NCBI GenBank assembly: GCA_964423745.1
Contig: CAYRGG010000076.1
Location: 1-15,513, forward strand
Direction: 5' to 3'
DNA: 15,513 nucleotides
Origin: CAYRGG01 sp964423745
GTDB taxonomy: Bacteria; Pseudomonadota; Gammaproteobacteria; Competibacterales; Competibacteraceae
The position numbers and the translations under genes were made by a program. Positions 7,708 to 13,635 of the stretch are shown in pieces. Position 1 is the stretch's first letter, and each line of letters opens with the position of its first letter. The notes under the pieces were generated by a model. That model saw only the letters and a program-made list of their open reading frames with translations. It ran no database searches and was not told where the DNA came from.

Positions 7708-9284
7708 TCGCTCAGAGGTATAATCAGAAAAGTGCCTGCTGGCATACGCAGTTGATTATTACTTAATCCATTGGAAGAACGTAATTGCGACACATCGATT
7801 TGATAGCGTGTCGCAATATCGGTGAGGCTCTCGCCCCGCTGAATAATATGAATACGTTCAGTGACTTCTTCAGAAAATGACTCCCTAGAAGACACAGAAG
7901 GATAAGCCTGGGACGCTGCGATTAAATCTACCGAGGTAGACGGCGGCGACGCGACTTGCTCAGATACCGGCCTACTAGCGGTATTCGATTCAGATACCTG
8001 TTGCGAAACAGCTAATGATGGTTCTGTGTCACCAGCTGCTGGGATGATAACCTGAGACGCCTCGGCTGTTAAGGGAGATTCTCTTGAAGATGTTTCCCGT
8101 TCAGGTGGCGTTAGTACAGCGGCGCCTGCGACCATATACTTGGGTGGTCGATTCTCTAAATACCCCTTGATACCGTCTAAAATCGCTTGCGCAATCTGCT
8201 TTTGGTGCCTTTCATTGGTGAGTTTTTCTTCTTCTTGCGGATTTGAAATAAAGGCGGTTTCAACCAGTACAGAAGGCATATCCGGGGCTTTAAGCACGGC
8301 AAAACCGGCGCGCTCCACAGCGCTTTGGTGGACAGGACCTACCTTTTTCAATTGACCTAGCATTTGCTCTGCTAGGCGCATACTTTCCGCCAAAATGGCA
8401 TCGTGATAGATATCAAACACCACAGGTTTGAGATTTTTATCCTTTACTTTTAATTGCCCACCCCCTACAAAATCAGCTTCATTTTCTTGCTTAGCCAACC
8501 AACGGGCTGCTGCACTTGAAGCCCCCTTTGTGGATAAGATAAATACCGAAGAACCCCGCGCTTTGCGGTTAGTAAAAGCATCGGCATGGAGGGAGACGAA
8601 CAAATCGGCTTGCTGCTCACGGGCAATTCTAATGCGATCGTACAAATGCAGGTAAATATCCTTATCACGGGTTAGCACACCTTGAATACCCGGTTCTTCA
8701 TCCATCAGCTTTTTTAGGTGTCGGGCAATTTGCATAACCACTTTTTTTTCTTGGGTGCCACGAGAACCAATGGCCCCTGGGTCTTTACCACCATGGCCAG
8801 GGTCGATAGCCACAACAAACTGGCCAACACCCTGAAGAGTGCGTTCCACCTGGGCTAAACGATGGGGTCGTGGAAGCTGCTCGCCTGGTTCAGGTTGTCG
8901 ATCACGAAAAATATCGATAACTAAATGCTGACCTTCACCGGCAGGATTATCTAGCAAATAGGCTTGACTGTTCGTCGCATTCAAAAGATCTACAACAATA
9001 CGCAGGTCAAAGCCCCGTTGAATACCCGTGCGTACTCTTTGTACATCCACCGAGCGCAAGTTGACTTGCTGACGAGATAAGTCCAAACGGGTGTCCATTA
9101 GATCCACGACAAATCGGGGGGGGTTATCCAACAGAAAACTACGGTATTGGATGGGCGTATCGAGATCGAAAACTATCTGGGTGCCATCCGGTAACTCAGC
9201 AAGGCGAGCGTTACCCAACTGGCCTGCGGCCACCGTCCACAGGGGATATAACCCCAACAAAACTAGCGCAATAAACCGTTTCAC
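7701..9284 (-). CDS. amiB: N-acetylmuramoyl-L-alanine amidase, AMIN + Amidase_3 + LysM
   Basis: Periplasmic zinc amidase that cuts the lactyl-Ala bond of peptidoglycan during septum splitting. Reading from the GTG at 9284 gives 527 residues. Residues 1-20 form a signal peptide (KRF, hydrophobic core, TVA-AG). An AMIN domain (about 25-125) should target the septum. The Amidase_3 domain (about 157-375) has the zinc ligands His164 (DPGHGG), Glu179 and His233 (SLHAD), and the catalytic Glu342 (VETAF). The insert around 264-325 (ENEADFVGG, long helix) matches the autoinhibitory segment of amidases activated by EnvC/NlpD-type proteins. A Ser/Ala-rich linker (about 380-476) leads to a LysM domain (about 478-523). 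I chose GTG because the signal peptide starts exactly there and AGAGGA lies upstream. A longer reading from ATG 9386 would bury the signal behind 34 residues of repeat-like DNA. It follows tsaE as in E. coli, but mutL is not downstream, and its TAG lies within an inverted repeat. Confidence 0.96.
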   Translation of the reverse strand: MKRFIALVLLGLYPLWTVAAGQLGNARLAELPDGTQIVFDLDTPIQYRSFLLDNPPRFVVDLMDTRLDLSRQQVNLRSVDVQRVRTGIQRGFDLRIVVDLLNATNSQAYLLDNPAGEGQHLVIDIFRDRQPEPGEQLPRPHRLAQVERTLQGVGQFVVAIDPGHGGKDPGAIGSRGTQEKKVVMQIARHLKKLMDEEPGIQGVLTRDKDIYLHLYDRIRIAREQQADLFVSLHADAFTNRKARGSSVFILSTKGASSAAARWLAKQENEADFVGGGQLKVKDKNLKPVVFDIYHDAILAESMRLAEQMLGQLKKVGPVHQSAVERAGFAVLKAPDMPSVLVETAFISNPQEEEKLTNERHQKQIAQAILDGIKGYLENRPPKYMVAGAAVLTPPERETSSRESPLTAEASQVIIPAAGDTEPSLAVSQQVSESNTASRPVSEQVASPPSTSVDLIAASQAYPSVSSRESFSEEVTERIHIIQRGESLTDIATRYQIDVSQLRSSNGLSNNQLRMPAGTFLIIPLSDS

Positions 9285-9601
9285 TAAAACTTTTTCCTCT
9301 ATACGTATATTATTTATAGGACTATTGCTGCTCGTTCCAGAGGACGTCGTAAATACCTCCTGCTTCGCCGCCTTGACTGCGGCCATCCAGGCCCTGAAGA
9401 CACCTCCTTCACAAGCTGCGAAAGTCCTTTTTGCGTAAGTCTTGATTTAATAAAATAAGCATAGATCATCAGGTTTAGAGTGTGTTGCAATATCCCTTTC
9501 TTCCACACACATACTACAAGACTAGACAATCTACAACAAATTATCAATTCCCCAACATACATGGTAGATAACAGATTTTACCCTGCGCCACTTTAATGAT
9601 T
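9285..9601. other. Non-coding segment splitting tsaE from amiB
   Basis: These genes are adjacent in related genomes, so a 317-base gap is unusual. On the minus strand it starts AT-rich after the tsaE stop, with a weak promoter-like pair (TTGATA 9547-9542, TAGTCT 9524-9519, 17-base spacing). It then becomes GC-rich (about 9337-9420), with stems GCCGC/GCGGC (9367-9371, 9379-9383) and GGCC/GGCC (9381-9384, 9390-9393), and AGGAGGT twice (9408-9402, 9361-9355). A near-duplicate decamer lies at 9417-9441. An AT-rich TATAAATAATAT precedes the amiB leader and could serve as a -10. The ATG at 9386 is in frame with amiB, but it lies 15 bases from AGGAGGT. The middle looks like a degenerate repeat or insertion remnant. 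Confidence 0.5.
9417..9441. repeat. Tandem near-duplicate decamer, IS-end-like
   Basis: TGCGAAAGTC (9417-9426) and TGCGTAAGTC (9432-9441) match at 9 of 10 bases with a 15-base period. The minus-strand form GACTTACGCA resembles terminal repeats seen on some insertion sequences, but no transposase and no partner end are visible, so this is only a suggestion. Confidence 0.35.
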
Positions 9602-10051
9602 TTAAAAACCCTTTAAAATCGCTTCGCCGCGTTTGGAGGTTGCGGTAAGGCGACATTGTCGACCGTTCCCTTTATAGTCTAGGACAACCATCAAATCTGG
9701 TTCGGGCAACAGGCCCTGTCCCCGCTCTGGCCACTCCACCAGCAAGATGGCTTGCTCCGTTAGTAAATCTTGTAGTCCAATAAACTCTATCTCACTGGGA
9801 TCTACTAGCCGATAGAGATCCAGATGAATAAGGGGGATATCATCGATCAAATACGGTTCAAGTAAAGTATAAGTGGGACTCTTCACCGATCCCTGATAAC
9901 CATGAGCACGTAGAAAACCCCGTACTAATGTGGTTTTACCCGTACCCAATTCACCCCTTAAATAAGTCACGCAGTCCCTCGCCAGAACCTTTGCTAAACG
10001 GCCCCCAAAGGCTTCGGTGGCCTGGGTAGATTCTAAAAAACACTCGATCAT
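9602..10051 (-). CDS. tsaE: tRNA t6A biosynthesis ATPase TsaE
   Basis: A 149-residue P-loop ATPase of the TsaE (YjeE) family. With TsaB and TsaD it supports threonylcarbamoyl transfer to A37 of ANN-decoding tRNAs in the cytoplasm. Visible motifs: Walker A GELGTGKTT (33-41), the switch segment SPTYTLLEPY (58-67), HLDLYRL (76-82) with the metal-binding Asp78, and VEWPERG (105-111). Length is typical. Its ATG overlaps the nnr TGA in an ATGA, which implies translational coupling; there is no strong Shine-Dalgarno of its own. The pair nnr-tsaE followed by amiB is the conserved gammaproteobacterial order. Confidence 0.97.
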   Translation of the reverse strand: MIECFLESTQATEAFGGRLAKVLARDCVTYLRGELGTGKTTLVRGFLRAHGYQGSVKSPTYTLLEPYLIDDIPLIHLDLYRLVDPSEIEFIGLQDLLTEQAILLVEWPERGQGLLPEPDLMVVLDYKGNGRQCRLTATSKRGEAILKGF

Positions 10052-11535
10052 GACTGTATAGGATTCACTAAATCCCGCAAGAAAACCATGAGATCCATGG
10101 CCATAAGGCCACGCTCTCCCTTAGCAGCAGCTTTATCGCCTGCTTTGCCATGCAGATATACGCCAGCCCGGGCGGCTTCTATGGGCGTCAACCCCTGGGC
10201 CAGCAGACTTGCGATAACGCCGGTTAACAGATCCCCCATACCGCCTGTGGCCATACCGGGATTACCGCTGGTGGACAAAAATATGCCTGCTTCTTCACTG
10301 GCGATTAACGAACCACTCCCTTTGAGCACACATACGCCACCAAACCGTACCGCAAGATCCGAAACCGCCGTGAAACGATCTGCTTCCACCTCTGCCGACG
10401 TCATTTTTAGCAAGCGTGCTGCTTCACCGGGATGCGGGGTCAAAATCCAATTATCGCGCCGTACTGGATTACTAGCCAATAAATTTAACCCATCTGCGTC
10501 TACCACCAAAGGGCAATCGCTGGCTAACACGAATTCCAACATGGATTGGCCCCATTCGCCACGTCCAAGACCCGGACCTATGGCCACTACCGAGGCACGG
10601 GCCATCAGCAAACCCAGTTCCGAAAGGTTTTCTACACCTCGAAACATCAGTTCTGGGCGCACTGCCGACTGGAATCCGGCATGGGCAGCGCGGGTGGCAA
10701 TACTGATCAAACCGGCGCCGCAACGGGCTGCCGCCTCGCCTGCCATGCGTGGGGCGCCGGCCATACCTAAATCACCGCCAACCACTAAAACATGGCCGTG
10801 ACGTCCTTTGTGAGCGGCCCGCGGACGGGGCGCTAACAGTCTAGGTAAGTCCTCACCCTCATAACGCCGACTGGCGGGATGGATTGCCCGATAAACTTCA
10901 TCAGGCACTTGCAAATCCGCAAACTCTATCATGCCGCAATAGGAAGGACCCTGCCCTGTAAACAAGCCTTGCTTAAGGGCAATAAAGGTCATAGTGACAT
11001 CAGCCTGAACCGCGATACCCATCACCGTTCCACTGTCGGCATTCAGCCCAGAAGGAATATCAACCGCCAGTACTGGAGTTTTTTGTTTGTTGATGGCTTT
11101 AATCGCCTCCCACCAAACCCCCGTTACCTCACGTTCTAAACCGGTGCCTAAAATAGCATCCACGATAACGTCAGCGTCGGCCAAAGATTGCCACTGGAAA
11201 GGCGCCATGGAAACCCCCGCCGCGTGAGCGGCCTGGTAGGCGGTCAAGGCATCACCGCCGAGTTTTTCTGGCGCCGCAAGGTTCAATACCGACATCGTCA
11301 ATCCGGCTTCATGGGCCAACCGAGCAATGACAAAGCCGTCGCCTGCATTGTTACCCGCACCACAAACCACCACTATGCGTTGGGCATTAGGCCAGGTTTG
11401 ACGTAGCATTCGAAACGTTGCGGCGCCTGCTCGCGACATCAAGGTATAGCCGGGGATGTTATGGTCCTGTATGGCGATACGGTCCAACTCCCGCACTTGG
11501 GCAGCCCGGTAAAGTTCGTTAGGTAGTTTTGTCAT
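10048..11535 (-). CDS. nnr: Bifunctional NAD(P)H-hydrate repair enzyme Nnr (epimerase + ADP-dependent dehydratase)
   Basis: Repairs hydrated NADH and NADPH: the N-terminal half interconverts R and S hydrates, the C-terminal half dehydrates the S form using ADP. The 495 residues match YjeF-type fusions. Epimerase domain (about 1-215): GAGNNAGDG (59-67), VDAILGTG (125-132), DIPSGL (159-164). Dehydratase domain (about 230-490): the KGRHGHVLVVGG start (243-254), GPGLG (320-324), VDADGLNLL (345-353), TPHPGE (366-371) and the nucleotide-binding GNPGMATGGMGDLLTG (424-439). The ATG is preceded by AAGGGGAG eight bases upstream, a strong ribosome site. It is the first gene of the nnr-tsaE(-amiB) transcription unit and is divergent from queG across 74 bases. 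Confidence 0.98.
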   Translation of the reverse strand: MTKLPNELYRAAQVRELDRIAIQDHNIPGYTLMSRAGAATFRMLRQTWPNAQRIVVVCGAGNNAGDGFVIARLAHEAGLTMSVLNLAAPEKLGGDALTAYQAAHAAGVSMAPFQWQSLADADVIVDAILGTGLEREVTGVWWEAIKAINKQKTPVLAVDIPSGLNADSGTVMGIAVQADVTMTFIALKQGLFTGQGPSYCGMIEFADLQVPDEVYRAIHPASRRYEGEDLPRLLAPRPRAAHKGRHGHVLVVGGDLGMAGAPRMAGEAAARCGAGLISIATRAAHAGFQSAVRPELMFRGVENLSELGLLMARASVVAIGPGLGRGEWGQSMLEFVLASDCPLVVDADGLNLLASNPVRRDNWILTPHPGEAARLLKMTSAEVEADRFTAVSDLAVRFGGVCVLKGSGSLIASEEAGIFLSTSGNPGMATGGMGDLLTGVIASLLAQGLTPIEAARAGVYLHGKAGDKAAAKGERGLMAMDLMVFLRDLVNPIQS

Positions 11536-11575
11536 CTTGAATACTCCCCTTACAGCGCTTAATACAGCACAATAA

Positions 11576-11600
11576 ACTGGTTTTAGCGTAAAAATCCAGT
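11576..11600. promoter_or_regulatory. 25-bp interrupted palindrome in the nnr-queG divergent spacer
   Basis: ACTGG (11576-11580) and CCAGT (11596-11600) are perfect arms, and pairing resumes inward (TTT with AAA) after one T-T mismatch, so 8 of the outer 9 positions pair. It ends nine bases before the queG ATG and fills the place where a Shine-Dalgarno would be expected. It could be an operator serving both divergent genes or an RNA stem in the queG leader. Confidence 0.35.
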
Positions 11601-11609
11601 ACTGCCGTT

Positions 11610-12680
11610 ATGAATAGACAGCTTGATCTAAACAAGTTAGCTACAGATATTAAGCAATGGGGACTAGAGCTGGGGTTTCAGCAAGTGGGAATTGCTGACA
11701 CAGACCTGCAAACCCATGAGCGTCATTTGCTCAATTGGCTGGATGCAGGCTTTCACGGCGCTATGCATTATATGGAGCGCCATGGTGTACGGCGTAGTCG
11801 ACCTGCTGAGTTACACCCGGGAACGCTGCGGGTCATTTCTGTGCGTATGGATTATTGGCCGCCCCAGGGGGCAGATCCGCAACAGACATTAGACAATCCA
11901 AATTTGGCTTATGTGTCTCGCTATGCCCTAGGGCGTGATTATCATAAAGTTTTACGGGGTCGACTCAAGCAGTTGGCCAAGCGTATCGAAGCCGTGGTCA
12001 GCGACTTCGATTATCGTGTTTTTACCGACAGCGCCCCGGTGTTGGAGAAAGCCTTGGCTGAAAAAGCGGGTTTAGGCTGGATCGGTAAACACAGTAATTT
12101 ACTCCATCATAAAGCGGGTTCATGGTTTTTTTTAGGCGAGCTGTACGTAAACGTACCTTTGCCAATCGATGAACCCGCTAGCAACCACTGCGGACGTTGC
12201 ACCGCCTGTATCGACGTGTGTCCAACCCAAGCCATTGTCGCTCCCTATCAAGTGGATGCTAGGCGCTGTCTGTCCTACCACACCATTGAACTGCATGAGG
12301 CCATCCCTGAAGAATTTCGCCGTCTCCTGGGCAACCGTATCTATGGCTGTGACGATTGCCAATTGGTTTGTCCCTGGAATCGCTTTGCCCGCACCACGCC
12401 GGAGACAGATTTTTTACCCCGTCATGGTCTCGACGCATCGCAACTGATAGATTTATTTTCCTGGAATGAGACAGAATTTTTACGGCGTACCGAAGGCACA
12501 GCGATTCGCCGGATCGGTTTTATCCGTTGGTTGCGAAATATCGCCGTGGCGCTGGGGAATGCGCCACCTTCTCAGACTGTTTTGACAGCCCTGCAGGCGC
12601 GGCTGGAATATCCCTCGGATTTAGTGCGCGAACACATCGTCTGGGCGCTGAACGAGCAAAAAAGCAAACAAGCAGATTAA
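11610..12680 (+). CDS. queG: Epoxyqueuosine reductase QueG
   Basis: Last step of queuosine synthesis: cobalamin-dependent reduction of epoxyqueuosine to queuosine at position 34 of tRNAs with a GUN anticodon. The protein has 356 residues, usual for the family. The N-terminal LDLNKLATDIKQWGLELGFQ block closely matches the E. coli protein's start, so the ATG is well supported although no Shine-Dalgarno precedes it. The segment FTDSAPVLEKALAEKAG (138-154) carries the proposed catalytic Asp140 and lies near the cobalamin site. Eight cysteines suit two 4Fe-4S clusters: CGRCTACIDVC (194, 197, 200, 204), Cys220, and CDDCQLVC (247, 250, 254). The C-terminal 80 residues look like HEAT-type helices. 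It is divergent from nnr as in E. coli and convergent with folE2, whose stop codon is 34 bases away. No clear terminator separates the two. Confidence 0.98.
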   Translation: MNRQLDLNKLATDIKQWGLELGFQQVGIADTDLQTHERHLLNWLDAGFHGAMHYMERHGVRRSRPAELHPGTLRVISVRMDYWPPQGADPQQTLDNPNLAYVSRYALGRDYHKVLRGRLKQLAKRIEAVVSDFDYRVFTDSAPVLEKALAEKAGLGWIGKHSNLLHHKAGSWFFLGELYVNVPLPIDEPASNHCGRCTACIDVCPTQAIVAPYQVDARRCLSYHTIELHEAIPEEFRRLLGNRIYGCDDCQLVCPWNRFARTTPETDFLPRHGLDASQLIDLFSWNETEFLRRTEGTAIRRIGFIRWLRNIAVALGNAPPSQTVLTALQARLEYPSDLVREHIVWALNEQKSKQAD

Positions 12681-12714
12681 CAATCGCGTGGAAAATTGCT
12701 GCACATGAAAAAAA

Positions 12715-13575
12715 TTAATCTACATTTTTAACCACAACCGGATGCAAAAACTTTTTGCTATCTTTATCCCGCTCGATCATGGCATAGGCCGAATGGTTGT
12801 GAATGGATTCAAAGTTTTCCGATTCCACAGTGTAAGCAGCGATGCGTTCATCGCGATCCAATTGAGCCGCGATATCGCGTACCAGATCTTCGACAAATTT
12901 GGGATTCTCGTAGGCTTTTTCTGTTACATACTTTTCATCAGGGCGTTTGAGAAGCCCATAGAGCTCGCAAGACGCCTGTGCCTCCACTAAGTCAATCATA
13001 TCCTCAACCCAAATAAGATCCCGGATGCGGACATTCAAGGTCACATGGGAACGTTGATTATGAGCGCCATATTGGGAGATCTGCTTAGAGCAGGGACACA
13101 GACTGGTGACAGGGACTACAACCTTGACGTTCAAAATAGGTTCACCCTGACGGATCTCGCCGATGAACGTCACCTGGTAATCGATTAGACTTTGTACTTT
13201 AGATATAGGCGCACACTTGTGGACAAAATACGAGAAGGTCATTTCGATGTGACCGGTTTCAGCTTCTAGCCGATCCGTGGTTTCCAACAGCATGTCTGCA
13301 AACGACTGTAGGGTGATTTCCCGCTCCTGGGCATTGAGAATTTCTACAAAGCGGGACATATGAGTGCCTTTGAAATGGTGGGGCAAACTCACATACATAT
13401 TAAAACTAGCGATGGTATGCTGCTCGCCACCGCTGCGGTCCCTCACGCGTATGGGGTGGCGGATATCCTTAATGCCGACCTTATTGATGGCGATACAACG
13501 CGTGTCGACACTGTTTTGGATATCGGGAATAGCAAGGACAGCGTTATCGTTGACAGAAGGATTTATTGGTTTCAC
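12715..13575 (-). CDS. folE2: GTP cyclohydrolase I type B, FolE2
   Basis: Converts GTP to 7,8-dihydroneopterin triphosphate and formate, the entry step to folate and, through QueD, to queuosine. It is the alternative to zinc-dependent FolE and can use other divalent metals. The 286 residues fit the family. Visible: PDIQNSVDTR and INKVGIKDIRHPI near the N-terminus, VPVTSLCPCSKQIS (155-168) with Cys160/Cys162, HNQRSHVT (172-179), and ESENFESIHNHSAY (251-264), which supply the likely metal and catalytic residues. The start is GTG with AAAGGA nine bases upstream. It lies 54 bases after dxs on the same strand, so co-transcription is likely. The leader contains a possible stem-loop and a TGTTATA half-site. 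In several bacteria folE2 is zinc-repressed (Zur); that is not demonstrated here. Confidence 0.97.
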   Translation of the reverse strand: MKPINPSVNDNAVLAIPDIQNSVDTRCIAINKVGIKDIRHPIRVRDRSGGEQHTIASFNMYVSLPHHFKGTHMSRFVEILNAQEREITLQSFADMLLETTDRLEAETGHIEMTFSYFVHKCAPISKVQSLIDYQVTFIGEIRQGEPILNVKVVVPVTSLCPCSKQISQYGAHNQRSHVTLNVRIRDLIWVEDMIDLVEAQASCELYGLLKRPDEKYVTEKAYENPKFVEDLVRDIAAQLDRDERIAAYTVESENFESIHNHSAYAMIERDKDSKKFLHPVVVKNVD

Positions 13576-13591
13576 AGATTAATATCCTTTC

Positions 13592-13621
13592 GGGCGCCTT
13601 TAATTAATATAACAGACGCCC
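13592..13621 (-). promoter_or_regulatory. Stem-loop in the dxs-folE2 spacer with a Zur-like half-site
   Basis: On the minus strand GGGCGTC (13621-13615) can pair with GGCGCCC (13598-13592), a 7-bp stem with one G-U pair and a 16-base AT-rich loop. It sits just upstream of the AAAGGA ribosome site of folE2. The loop begins TGTTATA, which equals one half of the gammaproteobacterial Zur consensus, but the other half matches poorly. Confidence 0.3.
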
Positions 13622-13635
13622 CGCTAAATTTAGCG
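13622..13635. repeat. Perfect 14-bp palindrome over the dxs stop codon
   Basis: CGCTAAATTTAGCG is fully self-complementary and includes the dxs TAA (13632-13630). With no loop it is better suited to DNA binding than to an RNA hairpin, and no T-run follows. It may be chance. Confidence 0.4.

Noticed and set aside
9285..9386. Upstream in-frame ATG giving amiB an extra 34 residues
   Set aside because: The extension is encoded by repeat-like DNA, would bury the signal peptide that begins at the GTG at 9284, and AGGAGGT is 15 bases from that ATG, too far for normal initiation.
10088..10801. 237-residue plus-strand open frame inside nnr
   Set aside because: It is antisense to a fully conserved enzyme, has a Pro/Ser/Arg-rich composition typical of shadow frames, and no ribosome site or recognisable domain.
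12674..12721. AGATTAA/TTAATCT inverted repeat between queG and folE2 as a bidirectional terminator
   Set aside because: The arms are simply the last Asp codon plus TAA of each convergent gene; the stem is AT-rich with a wide loop, so terminator function is doubtful.
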